A stretch of 64,000 nucleotides of DNA from Johnsonella ignava ATCC 51276 (GCF_000235445.1 NZ_JH378829.1:496347-560346), one strand, 5' to 3'. Counted from the first letter of the stretch, positions 36,564 to 46,330 are shown. Made by a program: numbers and translations. The notes: a model not told the origin generated them from the sequence alone.

Positions 36564-37679
36564 TTATAGTATTGAATCCAAATCATACATTGTATTTATT
36601 TTCCCTGAAAATACCGTATAAAAATCAGGTTTACTTGAAAAACTCCTTATAATAGTAGGTCTTGAATCATCTATCTCAGAAGCCTTTATAATAGGTTTTA
36701 AAGTATATAATGACTTTACATACTCTATCTTTATATCAGGTGAAAGATACTTTTTAGCTATCTGAACCATATCAACAAACGCCGTTTTAGGGCTATAATC
36801 ACAACTGTTGCAGTTGCAGGTCGATTCAGGAGTGCAGTCATCTCTGAACTGTTGACATTTAAATATCGGCAGTTTCTCATATGATGTTTCATGCGGTGTC
36901 CTTGAAACTGTTGTTATAGAGTGGTATCCGGTCCGTCCAAAAGGCATGACTGAAAAGAAAGGTCCGTCCATCACCGTAAGACCTACACCATTTATGTTTT
37001 CCGAAACATTACAAAGTATAACCTCACAAAGCTCATATTTTATATTAAGCTGTTCATATCCAAGTATGTGATGTATCTGGTTTGTACCGGCATAAGTTGC
37101 ATTAAGTACATATGGCGACTCATAACCTGTATTTCCGACAGTGATTATAAAAACTCCGTTTTCATCACTTTTTTGTATGGATGTTATATTTTTCCCAAAG
37201 AGAAATTCACCCCCTGCTTCAATTGCTTCATTATAGAGCTTTTTCTTTAAAAGTATAGCATCAAATGAATATTCAAGTGTGTGAAACGCCTTATCTATAG
37301 TATGCGGATTAAAATATTTGTCTTTTTTGATCTCATCACATACCACACCAAGATTATCTGAAAATCTCTGGAACTGTTCACCATTTGTCCAGCTGTAATC
37401 AGTTGCAACCGCATATATCTGTTCGAATTCATCATTTATGCAGTTTTTAAAATCATTATAAAATCTTTGAAAATAATGCGCCGATTTTGAAGCAGTAGAA
37501 TACGATCTCGGATAATGATATCCATTATGCAGTCTTGCCTGGTTTATATAAGAACCCCTTGCAAAGGGTTCTTCGTCCATATCGATTACAAGGGTTTTAT
37601 AACCTGATCTTAGTAATTTCCCGGCAGCATACAGCCCGTACATACCGGCTCCGAGTATTATCCTGTCATAAGATTTCAT
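36564..37679 (-). CDS. FAD-dependent oxidoreductase (DAO family)
   Basis: 371 residues. The N-terminal FAD-binding motif IILGAGMYGLYAAGKLLRSG is followed by DMDEEPFARGSYINQARLH, and the C-terminal half resembles amino-acid/amine oxidoreductases of the DAO type. A cysteine cluster near residue 290 (CTPESTCNCNSC) is unusual for this family and may bind metal. It is first in a cluster with two membrane GT2 enzymes, a reductase and an isomerase, so the substrate may be a lipid-linked or nucleotide sugar. AGGAGAAGG places ATG 37679 as the start rather than the preceding GTG. Confidence 0.75.
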   Translation of the reverse strand: MKSYDRIILGAGMYGLYAAGKLLRSGYKTLVIDMDEEPFARGSYINQARLHNGYHYPRSYSTASKSAHYFQRFYNDFKNCINDEFEQIYAVATDYSWTNGEQFQRFSDNLGVVCDEIKKDKYFNPHTIDKAFHTLEYSFDAILLKKKLYNEAIEAGGEFLFGKNITSIQKSDENGVFIITVGNTGYESPYVLNATYAGTNQIHHILGYEQLNIKYELCEVILCNVSENINGVGLTVMDGPFFSVMPFGRTGYHSITTVSRTPHETSYEKLPIFKCQQFRDDCTPESTCNCNSCDYSPKTAFVDMVQIAKKYLSPDIKIEYVKSLYTLKPIIKASEIDDSRPTIIRSFSSKPDFYTVFSGKINTMYDLDSIL

Positions 37680-37764
37680 CACCTTCTCCTCTCCTATAAC
37701 TTAATATTGTAAACTCTGTATTATCTGTACAAAGAACAGTAAATTTCAGCTATTCTTTGTTGGT

Positions 37765-37792
37765 ATTATAGCAAATTTTTAGTTGGAAACAA
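37765..37792 (-). promoter_or_regulatory. Promoter of the sugar-modification cluster
   Basis: -10 TATAAT (37765-37770) preceded by TTGC, and -35 TTGTTT (37787-37792) at 16 bp. The -35 overlaps the 3' end of the amylase gene. The leader to the oxidoreductase start is about 80 nt. Confidence 0.55.
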
Positions 37793-39812
37793 ATATAATC
37801 CCTGAATTTTTAATTATTTTCATATGTAAATATTTATCTTCCATAGTATATGCCATACTACCAACATTATAACCGTCATCATATGTATACATAACTCTCC
37901 TGATTTTTTTATCGGGAGTAAATCCTCCCAGCCATGCAGGTATATGGATTTCAGTATCATAATCACCTGTAAAAACAACTACAAGCACTGATTCGTCATA
38001 ATATGTCCTTGCATAAACCACCAGATCCCTCTGAGCATATACAGGTATAAAGCTGCCTAACCTAAGCGCTTTATATTCTTTATGTATATCATTCATATAC
38101 TTATGATACTCAAGCAGCTCAAGATTTTCATTACCCCACGGATATGTTCTGCGATTATCAGGATCAGTCCACCCACATAATCCGACTTCATCTCCATAGT
38201 ATATAGTAGGTGCCCCCTGCATAGTCATTTGCATCAATATTGCCTGTCTGAATACCGAAAGTTTTACACCCTCACCTGCGGCACGGCTTCCCATAGTCTG
38301 GAGTCTGCCTACCGTCCGGTTTGTTCTTGTTAAAAATCTTGAATGGTCATGGTTTGAAAGCTCATTCATCGCCATCATATATGACGGCATCGGCATCCTT
38401 GCCTTATTTCTTAAAAGCATGTCAAAAAATAAATCGGCATCGCCACGTTTTGAATCATCTCTCCAATCGGAATGCTTTTCCATACCTGTCAAAAACCAAC
38501 TTACAGGCTCCATAAAAGCATCATAATTCATCACGCTGTCCCACTGCCTGCCGTTGAGCCATGATGACGGATCTCCGTAATGCTCAGCTATAATAATCGC
38601 CTGAGGATTTGCCTCTTTGACATTCTGCCTGAACCTGCTCCAAAAAAAATGATTATATTCAGTTGAATGACCCAGATCGGCAGCCACATCAAGCCTCCAT
38701 CCGTCAGCACAGTAAGGAGGACTGATCCACTTTCTGGCTATCATCATTATTTCATCAAATAGTTTTTGGCTGTTTTCATAAAATAATTTAGGAAGCGTAT
38801 CATGGCCCCACCACCCGTCATAGCTTTTTGAGTTATAGTCTCCGTAAAACCTAAAATACCCTCTGTAAGGGCTTTTCTCACTCTCATATGCCCCCGGCGG
38901 GTATTTACCTGTCATTTTGTAAATTTCTTCACGATCCATCCATTTATGAAATGAACCGCAATGGTTAAACACCCCGTCCATTATGACTTTTATACCCTTT
39001 TTATGTGCTTCCCTTATAAAAAAAGCAAAAAAATCATCACTTGCCTTTAAATTAGCCTCATCGGTTGTCCTTATGCGGTATTTATCCGCCTTTTTATTAT
39101 CAGTATCATTTTCAGAAAGTACACTGCCTCCATCCTTTACTATCTTGCCGTAATGAGGATCTATATGTTCATAATCCTGTGCATCATATTTATGATTTGA
39201 CGGTGATACAAAAAGAGGATTGAAATAAATAACCTCAACTCCGAGATCTTCAAGATAATCAAGTTTATTTAATACTCCCTGAAGATCCCCTCCGTAAAAA
39301 TATCCTACGTCAAATGCGGAAGGATATTCATTCCAGTCTGATATATGTCTTGACGGCAGCCCTATATATATGTATTCATCATCAAGCACATCATTTTTTT
39401 CATCTCCCCGTCGGAACCTGTCAACAAATATCTGGTACATAAGTGCACCTTTTGCCCACTCAGGTGTCTTAAATCCGGGAATTATTCTGAAAAAAAATAT
39501 ATCTCTAAGCTCACCTGATATCCCCAGCTTATCATAGTAAAGCGTTTCAGTGCCGCTTTCAAGCATGAAAGCATATAAAAGCTCCTCACTGCCTATATTG
39601 GCAGATAACTCATAATAGTCAAAGTATCTGTCGCAGCTGACCTTTTCCATCAGGGTTTCAATATTCCGATTTTTACTACGGTTTATAAAAAATACTTTCT
39701 GAACATCATTTAACGCAGTTCTTATACGGATTCTTATATCCTCTCCCTCACAGGGCTCTGAAGGAAATGCATAAGAATCAGTCTCATCACTGAATATAGC
39801 CTCTCTAATCAT
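37779..39812 (-). CDS. Alpha-amylase family hydrolase (neopullulanase/cyclomaltodextrinase type)
   Basis: About 677 residues of GH13: an N-terminal carbohydrate-binding-like domain, then [32 protein letters not shown] (nucleophile), IIAEHYGD (general acid) and [12 protein letters not shown] (third acid). No signal peptide is seen, so it degrades maltodextrins or cyclodextrins inside the cell and would work with MalQ. The ATG at 39812 overlaps the ftsH stop (TTTGATGATTAG); an ATG eight codons earlier is possible but has a weaker ribosome binding site. Its location directly behind ftsH, coupled by overlap, is unusual. Confidence 0.9.
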   Translation of the reverse strand: MIREAIFSDETDSYAFPSEPCEGEDIRIRIRTALNDVQKVFFINRSKNRNIETLMEKVSCDRYFDYYELSANIGSEELLYAFMLESGTETLYYDKLGISGELRDIFFFRIIPGFKTPEWAKGALMYQIFVDRFRRGDEKNDVLDDEYIYIGLPSRHISDWNEYPSAFDVGYFYGGDLQGVLNKLDYLEDLGVEVIYFNPLFVSPSNHKYDAQDYEHIDPHYGKIVKDGGSVLSENDTDNKKADKYRIRTTDEANLKASDDFFAFFIREAHKKGIKVIMDGVFNHCGSFHKWMDREEIYKMTGKYPPGAYESEKSPYRGYFRFYGDYNSKSYDGWWGHDTLPKLFYENSQKLFDEIMMIARKWISPPYCADGWRLDVAADLGHSTEYNHFFWSRFRQNVKEANPQAIIIAEHYGDPSSWLNGRQWDSVMNYDAFMEPVSWFLTGMEKHSDWRDDSKRGDADLFFDMLLRNKARMPMPSYMMAMNELSNHDHSRFLTRTNRTVGRLQTMGSRAAGEGVKLSVFRQAILMQMTMQGAPTIYYGDEVGLCGWTDPDNRRTYPWGNENLELLEYHKYMNDIHKEYKALRLGSFIPVYAQRDLVVYARTYYDESVLVVVFTGDYDTEIHIPAWLGGFTPDKKIRRVMYTYDDGYNVGSMAYTMEDKYLHMKIIKNSGIIFVSN

Positions 39813-41619
39813 CAAATAATGCCTCAAACTCCTCATAGCCTATCTTTTCTTTTTCAAGAAGAAGATCTGCACATTTTTCAAGAACGTCAATATGTCTTGT
39901 AATTATATCTTTTGCCTTTTTATAACAGGTTTCCATTATATTTCTTACTTCCTCATCTATCATGGCTGAAGTTTTTTCAGAATAAATCTTTTCATGTCCA
40001 AAATCCCTGCTTACAAGGATTTCTTCCTCACCTTCATAGTTTATAAATCCAAGTTTTTCACTCATACCGTAACGCATAACCATAGCTCTGGCAGTCATGG
40101 TTGCCTGCTTTATATCGGAACTTGCGCCGGTTGTGATGTCATTAAACTTGATCTCTTCAGCTATCCTTCCTCCAAGTGCCACAACTATATTATCAAGAAG
40201 CCTGTTTTTACTGTTAAACATCTCGTCTTCACCCGGCTTAGGCATGGTATAACCTGCCGCACCCATACCCGTGGGTATTATTGATATAGTATGTACAGGA
40301 CCTACATCAGGCAGCTGCCTGAAAAGTATGGCATGACCTGCTTCATGATAGGCGGTTATTTTCCTTTCCTTTTCACTTATTATACGGCTTTTTTTCTCCC
40401 TGCCTATTCCCACCTTGATGTAGCTCTCATCTATATCGTTCTTTGATATAAACTGTCTGCCTGATTTTGCAGTAAGTATAGCAGCCTCATTTAATAAATT
40501 CTCAAGATCGGCTCCTGTAAAACCTGAAGTGCCTTTTGCCACCTCATGAATATCTATATCGGAACCAAGCGGTTTATCTTTTGAATGTATCTTAAGGATT
40601 TCCTCCCTGCCGCCTATATCAGGACGTGATACAGTTATCTTTCTGTCAAATCTTCCGGGACGCAGTATCGCATTATCAAGTATATCCGGGCGGTTTGTTG
40701 CAGCCATGATTATGATGCCTTCATTTACGCCGAAACCGTCCATCTCAACTAAAAGCTGATTTAAGGTCTGTTCACGCTCATCATGACTTCCGCCAAGCCC
40801 TGAGCCTCTATGCCTTGCAACCGCATCTATCTCATCTATAAATATAATACATGGCGCATGTCTTTTTGCGTCTTCAAATAAATCTCTTACCCTTGAAGCA
40901 CCTACACCTACAAACATTTCGACAAAGTCTGAGCCGGATATTGAAAAAAACGGCACCTTAGCCTCACCTGCAACCGCCTTTGCAAGCAGGGTTTTTCCTG
41001 TCCCCGGAGGTCCTACAAGTAAAATTCCTTTTGGAATTCTTGCTCCAAGTGCAGTATATTTTGCAGGATTTTTAAGGAAATCGACAACTTCCTCAAGTTC
41101 TTCCTTTTCTTCATTGAGTCCTGCTACCATTTTAAAATTAAATTTATTTGTGTTGCTTAGCCTGGCACGGCTTTTACCGAAATTCATCATCTTTGAACCG
41201 CTTGCACCGGATGAACGGCTTTGAAAAAGCATAAGTACAAAAAATGCTGCCGCAACGGTAAGAATAAGCGGTACCAGTATATCAGCGATTGTATTTCCCT
41301 TTTCAATATCCTTTATCACATAATCTATATTTTTATCTTCAAGGTAGTGTATTACGGAATTTACATCAGATACATAATAATCCTGGCTTAAACTGTGATC
41401 TTTAAACTGTATTCTTACAGAGCCTGTCGGTGTCTGGCTGTTCTGACTTATTATCACCTCTTCAACATTTGTATCCGACAAAAGCTGTATAAATCTGCTT
41501 CTGCTCATACCGCCGGCGGCATTTCTTTTTTCTATTACACTGAAAATCATGCCACCAACTGCAAATGCCATCAATAAGATAACTATAAACCTAAATTGCT
41601 GTTGATTTGAATTTTTCAA
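39805..41619 (-). CDS. ftsH: ATP-dependent zinc metalloprotease FtsH
   Basis: About 604 residues: two N-terminal membrane helices around an extracytoplasmic loop, AAA domain with GPPGTGKT (Walker A), [11 protein letters not shown] (Walker B), the second region of homology ([20 protein letters not shown]), and the zinc site HEAGH. It degrades membrane and regulatory proteins. The frame runs seven codons upstream to 41640, but AAAGGAG places the TTG at 41619 as the start, 4 bp past the hpt stop. The hpt-ftsH order is conserved in Firmicutes. Confidence 0.96.
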   Translation of the reverse strand: MKNSNQQQFRFIVILLMAFAVGGMIFSVIEKRNAAGGMSRSRFIQLLSDTNVEEVIISQNSQTPTGSVRIQFKDHSLSQDYYVSDVNSVIHYLEDKNIDYVIKDIEKGNTIADILVPLILTVAAAFFVLMLFQSRSSGASGSKMMNFGKSRARLSNTNKFNFKMVAGLNEEKEELEEVVDFLKNPAKYTALGARIPKGILLVGPPGTGKTLLAKAVAGEAKVPFFSISGSDFVEMFVGVGASRVRDLFEDAKRHAPCIIFIDEIDAVARHRGSGLGGSHDEREQTLNQLLVEMDGFGVNEGIIIMAATNRPDILDNAILRPGRFDRKITVSRPDIGGREEILKIHSKDKPLGSDIDIHEVAKGTSGFTGADLENLLNEAAILTAKSGRQFISKNDIDESYIKVGIGREKKSRIISEKERKITAYHEAGHAILFRQLPDVGPVHTISIIPTGMGAAGYTMPKPGEDEMFNSKNRLLDNIVVALGGRIAEEIKFNDITTGASSDIKQATMTARAMVMRYGMSEKLGFINYEGEEEILVSRDFGHEKIYSEKTSAMIDEEVRNIMETCYKKAKDIITRHIDVLEKCADLLLEKEKIGYEEFEALFDD

Positions 41620-41623
41620 AGCT

Positions 41624-42160
41624 TTACTCCTTTTCGTCAAATTCCACCACTCCTATAAATGGCAGATTTCTATATTTCTGGTTATAATCAAGTCCATAGC
41701 CTACTACAAATTCATCAGGTATTGAAAAGCATACATAATCAACCTTTACATCCTTTATAACACGCCTTGAAGGCTTATCAAGGAGTGTACACAGTTTAAT
41801 ACTTCTAGGTCCTCTGCTTTGCAAAAGCTCCAAAAGATATGACAGTGTTCTTCCTGAGTCTATTATATCTTCCACTATAAGCACGTCTTTATCTTTAAGG
41901 TCCTCATCAAGATCTTTGAGTATCCTTACAACTCCGCTTGAAGTTGTTTCCGAACCGTAGCTTGATACGCTCATGAAATCAAATGATACAGGTATACTTA
42001 TACGTCTTGCAAGTTCACACATAAACATTGCCCCTCCCTTAAGCACACATATAAGATGTATCTGCTTTTGGGCATAATCTTTATTTATCTGTTGTGCAAC
42101 CTCCCGAATCCTCTTGTTTACCTGCTCCTCACTCAGCAATACCCTGATCTTTTCTGACAT
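41624..42160 (-). CDS. hpt: Hypoxanthine phosphoribosyltransferase
   Basis: 178 residues, normal for the family. The PRPP-binding motif [14 protein letters not shown] is intact, with [12 protein letters not shown] (PPi loop) and the flexible-loop region [11 protein letters not shown]. It salvages hypoxanthine and guanine. It lies between tilS and ftsH, as in Bacillus, 13 bp downstream of tilS. Confidence 0.95.
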   Translation of the reverse strand: MSEKIRVLLSEEQVNKRIREVAQQINKDYAQKQIHLICVLKGGAMFMCELARRISIPVSFDFMSVSSYGSETTSSGVVRILKDLDEDLKDKDVLIVEDIIDSGRTLSYLLELLQSRGPRSIKLCTLLDKPSRRVIKDVKVDYVCFSIPDEFVVGYGLDYNQKYRNLPFIGVVEFDEKE

Positions 42161-42173
42161 ATGCCTTACCTCA

Positions 42174-43619
42174 TTATTTTATATATCTTATCTGTAAAAT
42201 CTTTTTTGTGTTTTCGTGTATTTTAAAACGTTCATTAATACGCTTTCCAACTATCCATACTACTTCACTGCCTTTTACAAGAAGCGGTATATCTCCTCTG
42301 TCCCGTGCAGGAATCTTTTCATCAGCCATATATGACTTAACAGTTTTCCTGCCCACCTTTTCAAGTCTTATAAAATCTCCAGTCTTTCTGTACCTTACCT
42401 CATAGTCGCTGCCTATAATATCGGCATCAAACCATTTTAATACATCGGAATGAGGTATTTCCATACCGTATATGTAATCAAACACGGTAATCTCAAACAT
42501 TTTGCCGCCTGAAAGCTCCCGTATACTGCCGTCAGACATTTTTATAAAAATATTTTTATTATTACAATGCTTATCTTTCCGGTATATACAGAGACTTTCA
42601 TAGGTCCTTTCCGCCCTTAAATTATAGGGGAGGTCAATACTTTTACCAACCTGCATATCCATAAGTGCCTCTATACCGTCAATATGCACTGAAGCGATAT
42701 CCTTAAGACTGTGGCATGCCCTGGCAATCATAAGCCTTATTATATGGGCTGTTATAATATGCGGCTGCTTTTTAAGCACCTCTATTGGTATACTGATCCT
42801 TTCTTCTTCCTCCAACATATGCCTGTCTATTATATTGTATACTTTTCTGTCTAAATAGTCAAATGTATCTGAAATAATCTCTGCCGCTTTGTTAATATTG
42901 TCTATGGCTGATTGATTAATTTCTTTCAGTTCCGGTATTATATTATGCCTTATACGATTTCTTGTATAATCAGTACTTAAATTGGTTGAATCAGTTACAA
43001 AACCTCTCCCCTCCTGTTTAAGATATTTTTCAATCTGTACCCTTTCTGCACAGAGCAAAGGTCTTATAATCATACCTGCTGCCGCCTTCATGCCTGAAAG
43101 TCCCTTGAGTCCGGTTCCTCTTATAAGCTGCATAATCACGGTTTCAGCATTGTCGTCTTTATTGTGTGCAACCGCTATTTTTACCCTGTTATTAAAAACA
43201 TCGGTTTTATATAAATCGCTAATATCCGAAAACTTCTTTATCTTTTCAGTATCATCCTTAAAATAAAATTTTAAAGCAGCTTCATAGAGCGACTTATATC
43301 TCAGAATTCTGGCAGCTTCTTCAACTGAAAGCTTATTTAATGAAGCATACGATGGCACATCAACATATATAATATCATATTTAATATTAAGCCTTTCACA
43401 AAGCTTTGCTGTAAAATCGGCATCCCTGTCAGCCTCATCACCTCTTATACCGTGATTTATATGAATCGCTTTAAGCTTTAATGAATATACATCGGCTATA
43501 CTGTGCATTATATATGCGAGGGCGGTTGAATCCGCACCTCCGCTTAATGCAAGTATACATACATCTCCTTCTGTAAGGAGATTGTGTTTTTTTATATATT
43601 TTAGTACATCTTCCTGCAA
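42174..43619 (-). CDS. tilS: tRNA(Ile)-lysidine synthase
   Basis: 481 residues. The N-terminal PP-loop ATPase motif CILALSGGADSTALAYIM and HINHGIRGDEADRDADF identify TilS; AHNKDDNAETVIMQLIRGTG is the second family signature, followed by the C-terminal TilS domain. It converts the AUA-reading tRNA-Ile wobble cytidine to lysidine, which matters here because genes in this window use ATA heavily. The start is TTG 43619, six bases after GGAG. The 201-bp gap upstream holds the divIC terminator and an AT-rich promoter region. Confidence 0.94.
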   Translation of the reverse strand: MQEDVLKYIKKHNLLTEGDVCILALSGGADSTALAYIMHSIADVYSLKLKAIHINHGIRGDEADRDADFTAKLCERLNIKYDIIYVDVPSYASLNKLSVEEAARILRYKSLYEAALKFYFKDDTEKIKKFSDISDLYKTDVFNNRVKIAVAHNKDDNAETVIMQLIRGTGLKGLSGMKAAAGMIIRPLLCAERVQIEKYLKQEGRGFVTDSTNLSTDYTRNRIRHNIIPELKEINQSAIDNINKAAEIISDTFDYLDRKVYNIIDRHMLEEEERISIPIEVLKKQPHIITAHIIRLMIARACHSLKDIASVHIDGIEALMDMQVGKSIDLPYNLRAERTYESLCIYRKDKHCNNKNIFIKMSDGSIRELSGGKMFEITVFDYIYGMEIPHSDVLKWFDADIIGSDYEVRYRKTGDFIRLEKVGRKTVKSYMADEKIPARDRGDIPLLVKGSEVVWIVGKRINERFKIHENTKKILQIRYIK

Positions 43620-43737
43620 TATAATCTCCTTCCCTGATTGTATGCCTATATCGAAATCTTATTTCAGGAAGCTTTAACTTCCTTTTTAAAAAGTTACTCT
43701 ATATGTTTTATATATTTTTAACAAACATATAGCAGTT

Positions 43738-43769
43738 AAAAACCTCCGAATCTTAAACTGATTCGGAGG
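43738..43769 (-). terminator. Rho-independent terminator after divIC
   Basis: CCTCCGAATC/GATTCGGAGG forms a perfect 10-bp stem with a 7-base loop; on the minus strand it is followed by TTTTTAA. It lies 52 bp after the divIC stop and separates divIC from the tilS unit. Confidence 0.85.
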
Positions 43770-43820
43770 TAAAACTTTTATAGGCTTTATATATAAGCAT
43801 ACAAATATAAATATGAACAT

Positions 43821-44132
43821 TCACTGTTCGGGCTTAAGAAGTATCTCATCAGGCTTTACAAGACCCAGTTTTTCTTTTGCAACCTTTTCTATATACTGCT
43901 TTGTCTGTACATAAATACGATATTGTTCAAGCTGCTCTGAACGCCTGCTTTCCGCCTCAACCTGACTTGTTAGAGTCTCTATCCTTTCCTGATAAGCCGC
44001 CTGCTTTTCTTTAAGTGCATTGACCTGATTCCTGAGTACAAAAGCCATACTTAAAGCGACTAAAACCACAGTGATTACAGCCCACCTGTTTTCATTTCTC
44101 TGTGATGTTTTTCTTTTAATATTTCTTGCCAT
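43821..44132 (-). CDS. divIC: Septum formation initiator DivIC/FtsB
   Basis: 103 residues with a short basic N-terminus, one membrane helix (about 18-35), a heptad-rich coiled coil (EKQAAYQERIETLTSQVEAE) and the conserved C-terminal TKQYIEKVAKEKLGLVKPDE. It is a bitopic divisome protein that joins FtsL and FtsQ/DivIB. The position between rqcP and tilS matches the Bacillus divIC location. Its promoter (44163-44191) overlaps the repeat that borders the inserted yetF-SemiSWEET segment. Confidence 0.9.
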   Translation of the reverse strand: MARNIKRKTSQRNENRWAVITVVLVALSMAFVLRNQVNALKEKQAAYQERIETLTSQVEAESRRSEQLEQYRIYVQTKQYIEKVAKEKLGLVKPDEILLKPEQ

Positions 44133-44162
44133 ACTGCACCCCGACTGAAATTTAATGATATT

Positions 44163-44191
44163 ATTATAATATATACTTCATATATATTCAA
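44163..44191 (-). promoter_or_regulatory. Promoter of divIC, with its -35 inside a repeat
   Basis: -35 TTGAAT (44186-44191), 17-bp spacer, perfect -10 TATAAT (44163-44168). The -35 is the last six bases of the 30-bp repeat copy at 44186-44215; the second repeat copy at 45635 has the -35 but no -10. Confidence 0.75.
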
Positions 44192-44260
44192 GCCATGAAG
44201 TAAAAAACGATTTTTTAAAGCCGAACTTTTATATAAATCATTTAAGCAAAAACACCTCTT
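44186..44260. repeat. Direct repeat, copy 1 (between yetF and divIC)
   Basis: A 30-bp core (44186-44215, beginning ATTCAAGCCATGAAGTAAAA) is identical to 45635-45664. Weaker similarity continues for roughly another 40 bp toward the yetF stop codon. The copies are 1,449 bp apart in the same orientation and bound yetF and the SemiSWEET gene. Confidence 0.85.
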
Positions 44261-44900
44261 AATCAAAGGAATGATAAGGTTCCAGAATTAACTTGCTATC
44301 TACATATTCTCCTAAAAATATATCACTGTATTTATTTAAGCCTTGTTTTTTAATTTCTTCAATTAGCCACTTTTCATCCTTACCTAATAATTCTAAAATA
44401 TCAGTTTGTAAATGCCCGTCTGTTATCAATGGAAACTTCGGATTTTTTTCACCCGGATGAATAATAATAAGTTGACCATTTTGCTCTACAACAGCTCTTT
44501 TTACATCTCTTACTGAGTAAACATTGTTTGTTCGAAGTTTAAAAGATACATCATGAGCAGATAAACCAACTTTTTTGCAATTTTCAATATTAATTTTACC
44601 ATTGTCAATAATTATTAACGCTTTTCCATCTACTAACTGTTTTATTTTTACATTATGCTTTTTTATCCATTTTAAACTCAGTACAAGAACACACCATATA
44701 CACAGAATACCAACATAATCCATTATTTTAATATTATTATTGTAAATCACTCCTCCAATAATACCTCCAAGCACATAATTTTGTACTTGATCACTGGCAG
44801 ATGATGGAGCTAAATTTCCTTTTCCCGATATGTTTATTATCATTATCAAAGCTAAAAAACCAATTAATAATTTTATTGACACCAAAACAAATCCGTTCAT
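44259..44900 (-). CDS. YetF-type membrane protein (DUF421)
   Basis: 213 residues: three N-terminal membrane helices (ISGKGNLAPSSASDQVQNYVLGG is spread over the loop between helices 1 and 2) and a C-terminal soluble DUF421 domain (ALIIIDNGKINIENCKKVGL, LRTNNVYSVRDVKRAVVEQNG). YetF relatives are linked to spore germination and stress in Bacillus; function is poorly known. Codon use differs from nearby core genes: Ile is often ATT, Gln often CAA and Gly often GGT, which suggests separate ancestry. It lies inside a segment flanked by direct repeats. The 217-bp gap upstream contains only AT-rich sequence with weak promoter-like boxes. Confidence 0.82.
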   Translation of the reverse strand: MNGFVLVSIKLLIGFLALIMIINISGKGNLAPSSASDQVQNYVLGGIIGGVIYNNNIKIMDYVGILCIWCVLVLSLKWIKKHNVKIKQLVDGKALIIIDNGKINIENCKKVGLSAHDVSFKLRTNNVYSVRDVKRAVVEQNGQLIIIHPGEKNPKFPLITDGHLQTDILELLGKDEKWLIEEIKKQGLNKYSDIFLGEYVDSKLILEPYHSFD

Positions 44901-45117
44901 AAGTTCCTCTTGATATTTAATTATATTTATAGTTATTTCAAAACATAAATCACAATTTCAACAATCAAATCAATATCTGCTCTGCAATTTCAGTCATTTA
45001 CAGTTATATAAAAAACAAGATAACACTGATGCCATTTCTATATGATTTGATCGTATAATAATAGATAATATTTCATATTCCAAACTGTGAATTATACTTC
45101 TAAAAATTTCCCACTTT

Positions 45118-45375
45118 CTACAAAGCACTGATTGCAGCTACAGCACCGAATACTACACCCGGTAAATTTGCTATTATGATAGGCCATTCTTTTTTCTCCT
45201 GAAAAAAGCCATAGCAGACCCATAAGGTACAGTTTATTGCTGCAACCATAGGCTGTAAAAAACCGCTTTTTTTTCCATGAAAATTATTAATTATTTGAGG
45301 AAAATAAGATATATACATAAACATAGCGGTACATGTTGCTATAGTTCCCAAAATTTCAAGTGTTCTTTTATTCAT
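45118..45375 (-). CDS. SemiSWEET-type sugar transporter
   Basis: 85 residues forming three membrane helices. YISYFPQIINNFHGKKSG contains the PQ motif of the MtN3/SWEET/PQ-loop family, followed by INCTLWVCYGFF. Bacterial SemiSWEETs are about 85-95 residues and dimerise to make a facilitative sugar carrier. The size is complete. A promoter-like extended -10 (45560-45567) lies about 190 bp upstream. It sits with yetF in the repeat-flanked segment. The substrate is unknown. Confidence 0.88.
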   Translation of the reverse strand: MNKRTLEILGTIATCTAMFMYISYFPQIINNFHGKKSGFLQPMVAAINCTLWVCYGFFQEKKEWPIIIANLPGVVFGAVAAISAL

Positions 45376-45450
45376 AAATTTACCTTATTTCTATATATAT
45401 TACTTTTCGTACCTGGAAATTCCTCTTGAGTACGGTTTTTACTTTTATCT

Positions 45451-45516
45451 TCAATAATAAAACTGACAGTAGCACTTTTTAGCTTTTCTTTTTACAGAGC
45501 CCTTGCCCATCTTCAT
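45451..45516 (-). CDS. Possible small ORF in the SemiSWEET leader (21 residues)
   Basis: An ATG (45514-45516) preceded by AGGAAAGGG opens a 21-codon, lysine-rich frame (MKMGKGSVKRKAKKCYCQFY) ending TGA at 45451. Another frame stays open for about 38 codons just behind it without a start codon, so this could be a decayed gene rather than a leader peptide. The 325-bp gap 45376-45700 otherwise holds a promoter -10 and the second repeat copy. Confidence 0.25.
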   Translation of the reverse strand: MKMGKGSVKRKAKKCYCQFYY

Positions 45517-45559
45517 TACCCTTTCCTACAGGGAAAAAACATGCTAATGTGATGTTCAT

Positions 45560-45567
45560 ATTATACC
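45560..45567 (-). promoter_or_regulatory. Extended -10 promoter upstream of SemiSWEET
   Basis: TGGTATAAT (minus strand) gives a TG-extended, perfect -10 box. The -35 region is weak, as is common for extended -10 promoters. It would transcribe the small ORF and the SemiSWEET gene. Confidence 0.45.
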
Positions 45568-45634
45568 AAAATTTTTCCATTATTTCTATAAATTACTATT
45601 AGGTTTTACTGTTAAGTAAGCGTTGGCATTTATA

Positions 45635-45709
45635 ATTCAAGCCATGAAGTAAAAAACGATTTTTAAGTGGATTTTTTATATAAGTCTATTCAGGTAAACA
45701 CTACCTTTT
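45635..45709. repeat. Direct repeat, copy 2 (downstream of the hypothetical gene at 45701)
   Basis: The first 30 bp are identical to 44186-44215; similarity beyond is imperfect and reaches the stop codon of the gene at 45701-46216. This copy carries the -35 but lacks the -10 found next to copy 1. Confidence 0.85.
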
Positions 45710-46216
45710 AATATAATACCTTCTATCAGTATTACAGTATTTTTTTACAACATGTTTCAGCAGATGATATTTTTTAAAGTATTTGAGTTTATATCCATAT
45801 GCGAATATTTTAAGTACTCCGCATGATATGCTTATATTTTTCTCACTATTGTTTATCTTAAAAAGCACATTTTCATGCGGCACAAAATGCTCATACTCTC
45901 CATTAATAAAGCCCACACCCAAGCGATACAAAGCCAATGCCTCAAACTTCGGCTTTATCATAAAAAGAACGCCTCCATATACTGCAAGTGCAAGACATAT
46001 AAACCGTGTGAGATTAAGCATAAGGCTTGCCATAACCGTCATGTTCTCACCGAAGATTTTCATGAATGTTCCTGATATATTACCCGAAATTACAGGCAGC
46101 TTTGTCAATACGGCAATCACTGTATATACCGCAAGAGGTATTATAATTCTCATTATTTTATAACCTGCCGAAAATTTTGTCATATCAAGCTCGTGATATG
46201 AAATCATATCTTCCAT
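45701..46216 (-). CDS. Hypothetical membrane protein
   Basis: 171 residues with two membrane helices (about 22-40 and 68-86) and a basic, aromatic C-terminal region (YKLKYFKKYHLLKHVVKKY) on the cytoplasmic side. I do not recognise the family. It occupies the place of yabP/yabQ between rqcP and divIC in sporulating Bacilli, but shows no similarity to those proteins that I can see. A TATAAT box lies about 20 bp upstream. Its stop codon touches the repeat copy 2. Confidence 0.7.
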   Translation of the reverse strand: MEDMISYHELDMTKFSAGYKIMRIIIPLAVYTVIAVLTKLPVISGNISGTFMKIFGENMTVMASLMLNLTRFICLALAVYGGVLFMIKPKFEALALYRLGVGFINGEYEHFVPHENVLFKINNSEKNISISCGVLKIFAYGYKLKYFKKYHLLKHVVKKYCNTDRRYYIKR

Positions 46217-46330
46217 CTTTTATTATTTACCCCGTATTATAATTTAAGTTTTTTCCGTCCTCCCCCGACACCGTTTTCAATTTATAAAAGCTGTAAAACC
46301 TCTATCGTATAAACGCTATAAAGTATTATC

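Noticed and set aside
43665..43690. GGAAG/CTTCC hairpin followed by TTTTT on the plus strand
   Set aside because: No plus-strand gene is present to terminate; on the minus strand no T-run follows.
44901..45117. Insertion-sequence ends around the yetF-SemiSWEET segment
   Set aside because: No transposase or terminal inverted repeats are present; only direct repeats are seen.
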